In this document: in pieces, positions 56,594-64,000 of the stretch | Numbering within the stretch: the first letter of the stretch is position 1 | Layout of the letters: each line of letters begins with the position of its first letter | NCBI RefSeq assembly: GCF_042665095.1 | Contig: NZ_JBHTBV010000001.1 | Reading direction: 5' to 3' (one strand) | DNA: 64,000 bases | Source: Gordonibacter pamelaeae | GTDB taxonomy: Bacteria; Actinomycetota; Coriobacteriia; Coriobacteriales; Eggerthellaceae | Program-made: the position numbers and the translations under genes | The notes under the pieces: generated by a model | The model's database searches: none | Told to the model about the DNA's origin: nothing | The model's input: the letters and a program-made list of their open reading frames with translations, nothing else

Positions 56594-57038
56594 TCTGCTT
56601 TGCATGGTGGCTACGCCGACGCGCGAGCTGTTCTCGGGAGAGATCGCCTACGCGGACGTCCCGGGTTCCGAGGGCAACTACGGCGTGCTGAGCGGCCATG
56701 AGATGCTCGTGGCCAAGAACAGCCCCGGCGTCCTCACGCTCTGGATGGATGCCGCCGGCAACGAGAAGCGCCGTTTCGCCCTGTACGAGGGTGCAACGCA
56801 GGTGTATGCGGACCGTTTGACCGTTCTCGCGCGCTTCGGCGTGGATGTGGACAACATCGACGCGGAGGCGGTTCGCAAGAAGGCCGACGGGATGCGCGAG
56901 CGCGTCGCCGAGCTGGAGGCGAAGCATGCCGACGATCCCGAGGTGGAGTCCTACGGCGCCATCTTGGAAACGTCCCGGGCGCGCCTTGCCTGGTACGAGA
57001 CCCAGCTGCGCGTGGCGGAAGGCGCACCTGCCAAATAG
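56586..57038 (+). CDS. atpC: ATP synthase F1 subunit epsilon
   Basis: A 150-residue regulatory subunit. The N-terminal beta-sandwich (VATPTRELFSGEIAYADVPG, then EGNYGVLSGHEMLVA) is followed by a longer than usual helical C-terminal region rich in Ala, Glu and Arg, ending AEGAPAK. GAAGGAAGAA precedes the start inside atpD. It is the last gene of the operon, before a terminator. Confidence 0.94.
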
Positions 57039-57068
57039 CGCGGCCGCCGCATCATAAGGGTACCAACC

Positions 57069-57100
57069 GAGGAGGGGGACAGCCAAGCTGCCCCCTCCTC
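57069..57100. terminator. Terminator between atpC and the convergent LuxR gene
   Basis: A 10-bp stem GAGGAGGGGG/CCCCCTCCTC plus CAG/CTG after a one-base bulge, with a loop of CCAAG. It sits between the convergent stop codons and could serve both directions. Confidence 0.8.
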
Positions 57101-57134
57101 TCATGTTCGGCTCCGCTCTGGGGCATCCCTCGCC

Positions 57135-58595
57135 CTATGCGTCGTCGGGATTCGCAGCCTCGATGGCGTCGAGGAGCTCCTCGCGGGAGTTGATGCCCAT
57201 CTTCTTGTAGATGTTGTACGTGTGCGACTTCACCGTGTGGCTGGAGATGCACAGCTTGTTCTGGATGTGCTCGATGCCGCGGCCCTTCGCCATGAGGAAG
57301 AACACCTCGGTCTCGCGCGCGGAGAGCTTGGCTTCGCGCGCCACCACGGTGCAGCGGGCCTTCCAGCGGCCCTGCTCGTGCTCCTGCTCGGGGGCCTCGG
57401 CGGCATCGTCGTCGTCGGCGGGGCGGCGGCTCGGGGCGAACGTGATGAACGCGGCCAGCACCACCACCAGTCCCAGCGCGACGCCCGAGAGCACGGCGTA
57501 GTTCGTGGCGCCGGCAGCCGCCGGCAGCAGCCCCAGCGCGAATCCGGCAGCCATGCCGCAGCCGAGCACGCCTTGGCTCATGCCCACGAAGTACAGGGGC
57601 GCCGCATGCCGGTTGTGCGCCGTGTGCACCTCGAAGGCCATGCTCACCACCACGAGGAACACGTAAACGGCCAAAAGCAGCAGGTTCGAGAGCGCGTACA
57701 CCGGCCCGGTGAACAGGGCCATGGACACGAGCGACACCACGAGGAACGGGAACACCATGCGCAGCACGTCGATCTGGCGCATGCGCCCGGCGAAGCGGTG
57801 CATGAACGCGAGCGCCGCCAGCGCGCCGGCCAGCGCGAACCCGGCGATGCCGGCGAACAGCAGGGGGTCGCCGGCCAGCTGCGTGATGGAGCCGGCGCCG
57901 AGGCCGAACACGATGCCGTACACGATATAGATGACGCCGAACGCCCATGAGAGGCCCGCCTTCTCCTGGGAGACGGCCAGCGGTATGTGCAGGCCCTCGT
58001 CCGGCCCCGCCTCGTGCCCCACCACGCGCTCGACGGCCAGGCTGACCAAAGGGCACACCACGAGCATGACGATGCTGAAGTAGGACGGCAGCAGGTTGAT
58101 GACCAGGTAGAGGAAGCCGCCGCAGGCAGTGGAGAGCGCCATGCAGCGTGCCACCGACCGCTCGTCGAGGCGCGAGACCGCGGGCATCCAGCTGAACAGC
58201 AGGCAGCCCAGGCCGGCCCCCGAAAGCCCCCACGCTGCGAGGTCGAAGGCGAGCGGCAGCGGCGTGCCGAGCACCGCGTAGGCCGTGGACGACACGGCGG
58301 CGATGAGGCAGAACGCCGCCACGAATCCCGTCATGGCGCGCCGCGCGCGGGGCGACGGCAGCCCCTCGGGTGCGCGCGATATCGTGAGGCAGCAGGCCCC
58401 GAAACCGATGAAGAACGCGATGCGCAGGGCAAGGTGGTACCACAGCCGGTCGATGCCGGGGTCCAAGAACGAGTTGCGCATGAGCATGGCGAAGAAGCAG
58501 GCCCAGAAGAGCGCCATGCCTCCCACCATCGTGAGAAGCATGGTGGGAGATACGCTCTGACGTGGTGTTTCGTGGCTATTCAGACTTTTTTCCAT
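57135..58595 (-). CDS. Membrane-bound LuxR-type regulator with about twelve helices
   Basis: A 486-residue protein with roughly twelve hydrophobic segments (residues ~15-400), a charged acidic linker and a C-terminal LuxR helix-turn-helix (KLSARETEVFFLMAKGRGIE, then HIQNKLCISSHTVKSHTYNI). This architecture is abundant in Eggerthella and relatives, often beside molybdopterin enzymes. The membrane part probably senses an external compound. The start at 58595 (MEKSLNSHE) has GGAGGGGG about 14 bases upstream, a wide spacing. It is divergent from the oxidoreductase at 58821, its likely target. Confidence 0.88.
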   Translation of the reverse strand: MEKSLNSHETPRQSVSPTMLLTMVGGMALFWACFFAMLMRNSFLDPGIDRLWYHLALRIAFFIGFGACCLTISRAPEGLPSPRARRAMTGFVAAFCLIAAVSSTAYAVLGTPLPLAFDLAAWGLSGAGLGCLLFSWMPAVSRLDERSVARCMALSTACGGFLYLVINLLPSYFSIVMLVVCPLVSLAVERVVGHEAGPDEGLHIPLAVSQEKAGLSWAFGVIYIVYGIVFGLGAGSITQLAGDPLLFAGIAGFALAGALAALAFMHRFAGRMRQIDVLRMVFPFLVVSLVSMALFTGPVYALSNLLLLAVYVFLVVVSMAFEVHTAHNRHAAPLYFVGMSQGVLGCGMAAGFALGLLPAAAGATNYAVLSGVALGLVVVLAAFITFAPSRRPADDDDAAEAPEQEHEQGRWKARCTVVAREAKLSARETEVFFLMAKGRGIEHIQNKLCISSHTVKSHTYNIYKKMGINSREELLDAIEAANPDDA

Positions 58596-58820
58596 AGGCG
58601 TTTGCGCGGCCCCCTCCCGCTTATCGCCGAGGCCCCTCCGAAGAAACCAGACGATTTGTCGATGGCGCCCATGATAAACGGTCTCTAGGATCGTGGCAAG
58701 GAAAGGCACCACCGCCGTTGCGAACCCCGAAGACGGGGAGTGGAACGGGGAGGCCCTCGGGCCGCCTCCCGCGGGGAGCGGGGCGGGTGCATCCGAGACG
58801 AAAGGACGAGGAGGCAAGGT

Positions 58821-61055
58821 ATGGCTGAGGAGTATCGAACCGTGCAGCACGACAAGCCGTTCCAGTACGAGGAAGGCGGCTACCAGGTCACGCGCGGCTG
58901 CGCATGGACGGGCCCGGGCTGCCACCTGGGTTGCGGCGTCATCATGTACCAGGATGCCGACGGCAAGCTGGCCAAGTGCGAGGGCGACCCGGAGGACCCG
59001 TGGACGAACGGACGTCTGTGCATGCGCTGCCTTGACGTGCCCGAGGTGACGCACCACAAGGAGCGCCTGCAGTATCCCATGAAGCGCGCCCGCGAGGACC
59101 GCGGCCTCGACAAGTGGGAGCGCATCTCGTGGGACGAGGCCTACGACCTCATCACCGACGAGTTCATGGCCATGAAGGAGAAGTACGGCGCCGAGTCCGT
59201 CATCTTCGCGCAGGGCACCGGCCGCGACATCGCCGCGTACATCACGCGCCTGTCCTGGTCGTTCGGCAGCCCGAACTACACGGGCCTGCTCTCGGGCCAG
59301 GCATGCTACCTGCCGCGTATCGCCGGCATGGCCGCCACCACGGGCGCACCGTGGATCCCCGACGCCGCCCAGCAGTTCCCCGAGCGCTACGACCACCCGG
59401 ACTACGAGGTTCCCGAGGTCATGTTCGTGTGGGGCAACTACCCGCTTAAGTCGAACATCGAGGGCTTCTACGGCCACTGGGTCATCGACCTCATGAAGCG
59501 CGGCATGAAGCTGGTCACGGTGGACCCGAAGGTCACGTGGCTGGCGTCCAAGTCCGAGCTGCACCTGCGCGTGCGCCCCGGCACCGACGCGGCGCTGGCG
59601 CTCGGCATGATGAAGGTCATCATCGAGGAGGACCTCTACGACCACGAGTTCGTCGACAACTGGTGCTACGGCTTCGACGAGCTGGCCGAGCGCGCCAAGG
59701 AATTCGACGTGAAGCGCGTGAGCGAGATCACGTGGGTTCCCGAGGAGAAGATCATCGCCGCCGCCCGCATGCTGGGCAACGCGAAGAACTCCACGCTGCA
59801 GTGGGGCGTGGCCGTTGACATGACCCGCGAGGCCATGCCGGCCGGCCAGGCCATCCTCGCCCTCTGGGAGATCACGGGCAACATGGAGCGCCCCGGCGGC
59901 ATGATCGTGGCACCGGAGATCCTGTCGGTGGCCGGCGGCTGGGGCCGCGAGATCCTGGGCCCGGAGCAGGAGGCCAAGCGCATCGGCATCAAGGACTACC
60001 CGCTGTACAACTTCGGGTTCGCCGTGTCGCAGCCCGACGAGACCGTGAAGACCATCGAGACGGGCGTGCCCTACGAGATCCACGGCGCCTGGCTGCAGAC
60101 CACCAACCCCATCGCCTGCATGGGCGCCGACCCGCAGCGTTTGTACAAGGCCCTGAACAAGCTCGACTTCATCGTGGTGGTGGACCTGTTCAAGACCCCG
60201 ACCATCGCCGCTCTGGCCGACGTGGTGCTGCCGGCCTGTACGTTCCCCGAGCGCAACGGTATCGCCTTCGTGTCCGGCGCGCAGCGCGGCTCCACCATCA
60301 ACAAGGTGACGGACGTGGGCGAGTGCCGAAGCGACATGCAGATCAACCTTGAGCTCGGCAAGCGCTGGAACCCCGAGGCGTGGCCGTGGGACAACGTGGA
60401 CGAGATGTTCACCGACATGCTCAAGCCCACCGACATGAGCTTCGAGGAGCTGCAGGAAGTGGCGCCGGCCTACCAGCCCATCGAGTACTACCGCTACAAG
60501 ACGGGCAAGCTGCGCAAGGACGGGCAGCCCGGCTTCAACACGCCCACCGGCCGCATCGAGCTGTGGAGCAACTTCTACAACCAGGCCGGCCTCGACCCGC
60601 TGCCCTACTTCGAGGAGCCCGAGCCCGGCCCCGGCTCCACGCCGGACCTCATGGGCGAGTACCCGCTGGTCATGACGAGCGGCGCGCGCACCTGGGGCAT
60701 GTTCCACTCCGAGCATCGCCAGATCGAGCGCATGCGCCACTACCGCCCGTGGCCCCTCATGGAGATCCATCCCGAGACGGCTGCCAAGTACGGCATCAAG
60801 GACGGCGACTGGGTGTGGATGGAAGGCCCCATGGGCCGCGCGAAGCGCAAGGCGAAGCTCACGCCCGTCATGGATCGCCGCATCGTGTCGTGCGACCACG
60901 GCTGGTGGTTCCCCGAGGGCGACCCGGAGAAGTTCTACGACGTGTTCGACCTGAACATCAACAACACGCTGCCGTGGATCCCGGGCAAGAGCGGCTTCGG
61001 CTCGAACTACAAGAGCTCTATCTGCAAGATCTACAAAGTGGAAGAGGGGGAATAG
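58821..61055 (+). CDS. Molybdopterin oxidoreductase, catalytic subunit (catechol dehydroxylase-like candidate)
   Basis: A 744-residue DMSO-reductase-superfamily enzyme. N-terminal Fe-S cysteines are at residues 27, 34, 38 and 67 (RGCAWTGPGCHLGCGV; LCMRC), with an unusual six-residue first gap. Cys162 in SGQACYLPR is at the place expected for the metal ligand. Molybdopterin contacts include VWGNYPLKSNIEG, LQTTNPIACMGADPQRL and the C-terminal MTSGARTWGMFHSEHRQIE. No Tat signal is present, so the enzyme is predicted to be cytoplasmic. AGGAGG precedes the ATG. It is followed by a ferredoxin-type partner. The relatives I have in mind are acetylene hydratase-like enzymes and the Eggerthella hydrocaffeate/catechin dehydroxylases; the substrate is not determined. 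Confidence 0.85.
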   Translation: MAEEYRTVQHDKPFQYEEGGYQVTRGCAWTGPGCHLGCGVIMYQDADGKLAKCEGDPEDPWTNGRLCMRCLDVPEVTHHKERLQYPMKRAREDRGLDKWERISWDEAYDLITDEFMAMKEKYGAESVIFAQGTGRDIAAYITRLSWSFGSPNYTGLLSGQACYLPRIAGMAATTGAPWIPDAAQQFPERYDHPDYEVPEVMFVWGNYPLKSNIEGFYGHWVIDLMKRGMKLVTVDPKVTWLASKSELHLRVRPGTDAALALGMMKVIIEEDLYDHEFVDNWCYGFDELAERAKEFDVKRVSEITWVPEEKIIAAARMLGNAKNSTLQWGVAVDMTREAMPAGQAILALWEITGNMERPGGMIVAPEILSVAGGWGREILGPEQEAKRIGIKDYPLYNFGFAVSQPDETVKTIETGVPYEIHGAWLQTTNPIACMGADPQRLYKALNKLDFIVVVDLFKTPTIAALADVVLPACTFPERNGIAFVSGAQRGSTINKVTDVGECRSDMQINLELGKRWNPEAWPWDNVDEMFTDMLKPTDMSFEELQEVAPAYQPIEYYRYKTGKLRKDGQPGFNTPTGRIELWSNFYNQAGLDPLPYFEEPEPGPGSTPDLMGEYPLVMTSGARTWGMFHSEHRQIERMRHYRPWPLMEIHPETAAKYGIKDGDWVWMEGPMGRAKRKAKLTPVMDRRIVSCDHGWWFPEGDPEKFYDVFDLNINNTLPWIPGKSGFGSNYKSSICKIYKVEEGE

Positions 61056-61058
61056 ACC

Positions 61059-61400
61059 ATGGCTAAGTACGGAATCCTGGCCGATGCGCAGTGGTGCTCG
61101 GGCTGCCACAGCTGCGAAGTGGCCTGCCAGATGGAGCACGGCCTGCCAGTGGGCGAGACCGGCATCAAAGTGGTGAAGATCGGCCCGTGGGCCATCGGCG
61201 ACGAGGCCGACGAGAACTGGCAGTTCAGCTACCTGCCCATCCCCACGAAGCAGTGCGATACCTGCGCCGCGCGCCGGGGCCTGGGCAAGGTGCCCACCTG
61301 CGTGCAGCGCTGCCAGTCGCAGTGCCTGGAGTTCGGGCCGCTCGACGAGCTGTCCCAGCGCATGGACGTGAAGCAGAAGACGCTGTTCGTGGTGGCGTAA
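61059..61400 (+). CDS. 4Fe-4S ferredoxin-type electron-transfer subunit
   Basis: A 113-residue protein with two sets of clustered cysteines: CSGCHSCEVAC near the start and CDTCAARRGLGKVPTCVQRC followed by QSQCLEFG. It can therefore carry two [4Fe-4S] clusters. This is shorter than the four-cluster DmsB/PhsB type and resembles the small Fe-S partners of cytoplasmic molybdenum enzymes in Eggerthella. It starts 3 bases after the catalytic gene and clearly works with it. Confidence 0.9.
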   Translation: MAKYGILADAQWCSGCHSCEVACQMEHGLPVGETGIKVVKIGPWAIGDEADENWQFSYLPIPTKQCDTCAARRGLGKVPTCVQRCQSQCLEFGPLDELSQRMDVKQKTLFVVA

Positions 61401-61419
61401 AGGAGCTTTCCTGATCTGA

Positions 61420-61444
61420 GCGGGCCCGCCGTGCGCGGGCCCGC
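61420..61444 (+). terminator. Hairpin between the Fe-S gene and the membrane protein gene
   Basis: A perfect 10-bp stem GCGGGCCCGC on both sides of a 5-base loop. It may reduce transcription into the downstream gene or protect the upstream mRNA. No T-run follows. Confidence 0.55.
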
Positions 61445-61459
61445 GGACAAGGGGCGGAT

Positions 61460-61996
61460 ATGCATTCCAAGAAGTACTACATCGTGTACGGCCTGTTCTT
61501 CTCGCTCATCGTGGCGGCGGTGCTGTGCCTGTGCCTGACCATCATGCAGGGCATGCCGCACATCGATCCTATGTTCTACCTGATGAGCTTCGGCGTGGCG
61601 TTCGTCACCTCGTTCGTGGTCACGGCGGTGCTCCCGCTGGCGCGCATCGCCGCGGCGTGCGCCGTGTACTACGACGCCAAGCCGGGCAGCGTGGCGTTCC
61701 GGCTCATCCAGAACGTGTTCTTCAGCACGCTCATCATGTTCGTGCTGGGCATCGTCATGACGGCGTTCATGACGGGCGTGGGCGAGGTGGAGGCCATGAG
61801 CACCATGACGGGGCAGATGATGGGCACGAACCTGTTCGACCGTTTCGTGAGCCTGTGCCTGCAGTTCTGGCCGACCATCGTCATCGTGGCGTTCCTGTCC
61901 GATCCGGCCGCCGGTGGCCTGGCCGGGCTGCTGGTGAAGGAGAAGGCGCCCGGGACGGACGGCGCCCCCGCACCGAAGGAGGCGCCCGTCGCCTAG
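61460..61996 (+). CDS. Four-helix membrane protein of unknown function
   Basis: A 178-residue protein with four hydrophobic segments (GLFFSLIVAAVLCLCLTIM; GVAFVTSFVVTAVLPLARI; NVFFSTLIMFVLGIVMTAFM; WPTIVIVAFLSDPAAGG) and a short charged C-terminal tail. AAGGGGCGG precedes the start. It follows the oxidoreductase pair after a hairpin, so it may be part of the same transcript at a lower level. It is not the NrfD/DmsC type of quinol-oxidising anchor. Its role is unknown. Confidence 0.75.
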   Translation: MHSKKYYIVYGLFFSLIVAAVLCLCLTIMQGMPHIDPMFYLMSFGVAFVTSFVVTAVLPLARIAAACAVYYDAKPGSVAFRLIQNVFFSTLIMFVLGIVMTAFMTGVGEVEAMSTMTGQMMGTNLFDRFVSLCLQFWPTIVIVAFLSDPAAGGLAGLLVKEKAPGTDGAPAPKEAPVA

Positions 61997-62025
61997 GCGC
62001 TGTCCAGGGGTTCGGAGCTTGTTCG

Positions 62026-62050
62026 GGGAGCCGGCCGCGTGCCGGCTCCC
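62026..62050 (+). terminator. Hairpin before the small gene at 62070
   Basis: A 10-bp stem GGGAGCCGGC/GCCGGCTCCC with a short loop, 30 bases after the membrane-protein stop, followed by TGTGTTCG. A candidate terminator, or an intercistronic processing hairpin. Confidence 0.5.
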
Positions 62051-62069
62051 TGTGTTCGAAAGGAAGGAT

Positions 62070-62276
62070 ATGGAAGATCGTGACGACCGCGCGCTGAGCC
62101 AGAAGCTGGCGACCCCCACGCCCGACGAGATCGACGAGGTTATCGACGCTGTGACGGGTGCCACCTGGGGCGAGCGCAACCGTATCATGGAGAACCGCTT
62201 CGCCGAGCGCCTGAGCGAGAACCCCGATGCCGTGCCCGCCTTCAGCCCGCCCGGCACCCCGCTCTCGCAGGCTTGA
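62070..62276 (+). CDS. Small hypothetical protein
   Basis: A 68-residue soluble protein, acidic, with LSQKLATPTPDEIDEVIDAV, then TGATWGERNRIMENRFAERL and a Pro-rich end. GAAAGGAAGGAT is a strong ribosome binding site before the ATG at 62070, which supports it as real. I know no family. It is the last plus-strand gene of the oxidoreductase cluster and converges on the B3/4 gene. Confidence 0.65.
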   Translation: MEDRDDRALSQKLATPTPDEIDEVIDAVTGATWGERNRIMENRFAERLSENPDAVPAFSPPGTPLSQA

Positions 62277-62291
62277 ACCGCAGGCGGGGCG

Positions 62292-63017
62292 CTACGGCTC
62301 GATGACCAGCTCTGGGTGCGCGCGGTCCACCACGGCGCGCACCTCGATGGACGCCCCCAGGTAGCGCTCCATGAGGGCGGCGAACTCGTCCAGGGCGGCC
62401 TCGAGGTCGGCGCGGCGGGCCGGGTCGACGCATTCCACGACCAGGATGGCGTTCGCGGAGTCGTCCGTGAGCGCCGTGCGCTGGCCGTCGCGCCAGTTCC
62501 AGCAGCGGCACACGGCCCCCTCGTCGTCGCGGTAGCAGAGCTCGCCCGGCAGTGTGGGGTCCTCGGCGTCTTCGCCGAGCGGCAGAAACGCATCGCCGCC
62601 CTCGGTGACGCCCAGGCGCAGGTCGCCGGCGAGTGAGTCCAGGTCCTCGCCGCCCACCGGAAGGGCGTACTTGAGCGAGATGGCGTTGTACACGTCCACC
62701 GACGGCGTGATGGAGCCCACCGGGTTGCCCTTGAGCACGCGCTTGAGCAGGTTCTCGATGGAGCAGCGCGCCCCCTTCTTCGTCTTGAACATCCGGTACG
62801 TCTCGCGCCATACGCGCACGGCCTCGTTCTCGGAGATGGTGTTGCTGGTCAGGTGGCGGTTCGCCTGCTCGTTCGCGTCGCGCAAAAGCCGCGCGACGGC
62901 GGCCGCGTCCTCGGGCGGCACCTCGGCGGCCGGCCTCATGTCGCGCACCGCCAGGATGCCGATGGCCGCGTCGGGGAACAGCTCCCAGAACGAGTTCTCT
63001 GCAACGAGCTTCTTCAT
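62292..63017 (-). CDS. B3/4 domain-containing protein
   Basis: A 241-residue stand-alone protein with the B3/4 fold of phenylalanyl-tRNA synthetase beta subunits. It has SVDVYNAISLKYALPVGGED, then LDSLAGDLRLGVTEGGDAFL, and ENPTLPGELCYRD-like EDPTLPGELCYRDDEGAVCR near the middle. Such proteins are thought to edit mischarged tRNA or act in amino-acid metabolism; the function is uncertain. TTAAGGAGG precedes the ATG at 63017. Its leader contains an attenuator-like hairpin (63037-63090). Confidence 0.82.
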   Translation of the reverse strand: MKKLVAENSFWELFPDAAIGILAVRDMRPAAEVPPEDAAAVARLLRDANEQANRHLTSNTISENEAVRVWRETYRMFKTKKGARCSIENLLKRVLKGNPVGSITPSVDVYNAISLKYALPVGGEDLDSLAGDLRLGVTEGGDAFLPLGEDAEDPTLPGELCYRDDEGAVCRCWNWRDGQRTALTDDSANAILVVECVDPARRADLEAALDEFAALMERYLGASIEVRAVVDRAHPELVIEP

Positions 63018-63036
63018 TCGTCCTCCTTAACGAGAA

Positions 63037-63090
63037 AAGCATGCGGCCTCCCTCGTCTTCTAAGGCCTAACGACGAGGGCGCGCATGCTT
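63037..63090 (-). promoter_or_regulatory. Attenuator-like hairpin in the B3/4 gene leader
   Basis: On the minus strand an outer 9-bp stem (63082-63090 with 63037-63045) and an inner 8-bp stem (63072-63079 with 63050-63057) enclose a 14-base loop. The hairpin is followed by TTCTCG and, about 10 bases later, the ribosome binding site. A second small hairpin (GTCTGCC/GGTAGAC) lies just upstream. The layout suggests transcription attenuation, but I recognise no aptamer and no T-box. Confidence 0.5.
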
Positions 63091-63229
63091 GCGTTGGTCT
63101 ACCCGGCGGCAGACGGTTCTATGGGGTTGGCCCGCAGGTTACTACACCGGGAGGGCCCGGTCAAGGTGAAGGCCGAAGTGCCCAGCGGGTGTGTTTTCCG
63201 ACCAAGGCTTGCATTCTGGTGCTCATGAT

Positions 63230-63264
63230 AAGATAATTAAGATTATTATAAGTACGATTATCTT
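63230..63264 (+). promoter_or_regulatory. AT-rich promoter region with an inverted repeat
   Basis: AAGATAAT (63230-63237) and ATTATCTT (63257-63264) are exact inverted repeats around a 19-base AT-rich spacer, 10 bases before the start of the ATPase gene. The region is a candidate promoter and operator. Confidence 0.5.
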
Positions 63265-63274
63265 AGGAGCACCT

Positions 63275-64000
63275 ATGGAGAGCTTCATTGGTCGCCGAAG
63301 CGAGTTGGCGGTTCTCGAAAAGCAGTACGAGCGCAAAAGCGGATTCGTCGTGCTCTACGGGCGTCGTCGCGTGGGGAAGACCACGCTCATAAAGGAGTTC
63401 ATCAAGGGCAAACCCGCCCTCTACTTCCTCGCGTCCCGCGAGGCGGAGGCGCTGAACATCCGCCGCTTCGCCGGGGACATGGCAGATTTCGTCGGCCAGC
63501 CAGCTCTCAAAGAGGGGAACTACACAGACTGGCGCCCTCTGTTCAAAGCCTTCGCCGACCATGAGGCATCGGAGCGCAAGGTGCTGGTCATCGACGAGCT
63601 GCCGTATTTGGTGAAGGGCAACCCCGCCTTTCCCTCCGTCCTGCAATACGCATGGGGCGAGCTGCTGCGAGACGCCAACGTCATGCTTGTGATCTGCGGC
63701 TCCTCTGTGCATATGATGCGGGATGTGGCGCTCTCCCACGACAGCCCCCTCTACGGAAGGCGCACGGCTCAGATTCGCCTCAAGCCCATGCGCTTCTCCG
63801 AGATGGCCTCTGGTTTCCCGGAATACGGGTTCTCGGATCTTGTCGATTTGTTCGCGCTCACCGGCGGCGTGCCCAAGTACTTCGAGTTCTTCGAGCCCAT
63901 CGACCGGTTCGAGGAGTGTGTCAAGGAGAACGTGTTCTCCACCTCGGGATTTTTGTATGAGGAGCCGCGATTCCTCCTCGACGAGGATATACGCGATCCT
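63275..64000 (+). CDS. AAA/archaeal-type ATPase with DUF234-like layout, 5' part (runs off right edge)
   Basis: The ATG at 63275 has AGGAG upstream, and the frame is open for 242 codons to the window edge. The start FIGRRSELAVLEKQYERKSG is followed by Walker A VVLYGRRRVGKTT, Walker B KVLVIDELPYL, and the sensor region VMLVICGSS. RRTAQIRLKPMRFSEM and LTGGVPKYFEFF follow, all typical of the archaeal-ATPase (PF01637) proteins, often paired with a C-terminal DUF234 nuclease-like domain. The upstream DNA is AT-rich compared with the rest of the window, suggesting acquisition. The C-terminus is not visible. Confidence 0.85.
   Translation, partial: MESFIGRRSELAVLEKQYERKSGFVVLYGRRRVGKTTLIKEFIKGKPALYFLASREAEALNIRRFAGDMADFVGQPALKEGNYTDWRPLFKAFADHEASERKVLVIDELPYLVKGNPAFPSVLQYAWGELLRDANVMLVICGSSVHMMRDVALSHDSPLYGRRTAQIRLKPMRFSEMASGFPEYGFSDLVDLFALTGGVPKYFEFFEPIDRFEECVKENVFSTSGFLYEEPRFLLDEDIRDP

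Noticed and set aside
58596..61139. Extension of the LuxR frame through the antisense of the molybdenum enzyme
   Set aside because: Only 57135-58595 has a recognisable product. The rest is the shadow of the plus-strand gene.
63018..63180. T-box leader before the B3/4 gene
   Set aside because: The TGGNACCGCG-type T-box sequence is absent; only an unspecific attenuator-like hairpin is supported.

Overview
The window is high-GC DNA with dense genes, short intergenic gaps and strong AAGGAG-type ribosome binding sites. The content suggests an anaerobic gut actinobacterium of the Coriobacteriia, most likely the Eggerthellaceae (Eggerthella/Gordonibacter-like). The reasons are a LuxR regulator with about twelve membrane segments divergent from a molybdopterin enzyme, a fused SecDF, ECF vitamin transporters with fused twin ATPases, and surface proteins with InlB-type and DUF4430 repeats. 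This assignment is an inference from gene content; no rRNA or tRNA gene was recognised.

Layout. 1-3.3 kb: end of tgt, then secDF and a perfect 21-bp inverted-repeat terminator. 3.5-8.6 kb: a sortase-type surface protein, and a nitrilase-MFS pair divergent from a LysR regulator. 8.7-11.7 kb: small accessory genes (DUF559-like nuclease, DUF1292, XRE regulator with a palindrome, flavin-binding protein). 11.8-15.6 kb: a complete riboflavin ECF transporter (RibU, fused EcfA-EcfA', EcfT) behind an FMN riboswitch with an intrinsic terminator. 15.7-19.6 kb: two AGCS amino-acid:cation symporters around a small XRE module. 19.7-31.7 kb: membrane protein, P-type cation ATPase, two flavoproteins, corrinoid adenosyltransferase, O6-methylguanine-type methyltransferase, a MacAB-like efflux system and a DUF1847 protein.

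31.8-42.7 kb is the most remarkable part. A cobalamin riboswitch precedes a ~2,235-codon surface protein with three DUF4430 (transcobalamin C-terminal-like) repeats and a beta-propeller. It is followed by a membrane-tethered single-DUF4430 protein and a complete ECF transporter (T, fused A-A', S). I read this as a candidate surface capture and uptake system for vitamin B12 or a related corrinoid. The first gene carries an in-frame TAG exactly at the end of its signal peptide.

42.8-49.5 kb: housekeeping genes (threonylcarbamoyl-AMP synthase, alpha/beta hydrolase, glycerol kinase, RpiB, GlyA, Upp, dCMP deaminase), interrupted by a 164-bp MITE-like element and a structured intergenic element between direct repeats. 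49.9-57.0 kb: the full F1Fo ATP synthase operon (small membrane protein, then B-E-F-H-A-G-D-C). 57.1-62.3 kb: the membrane LuxR regulator, a cytoplasmic molybdopterin oxidoreductase, its two-cluster ferredoxin partner and two small proteins; this arrangement recalls Eggerthella catechol dehydroxylase loci. 62.3-64.0 kb: a B3/4-domain protein with an attenuator-like leader, and the start of an AAA ATPase that runs off the right edge.
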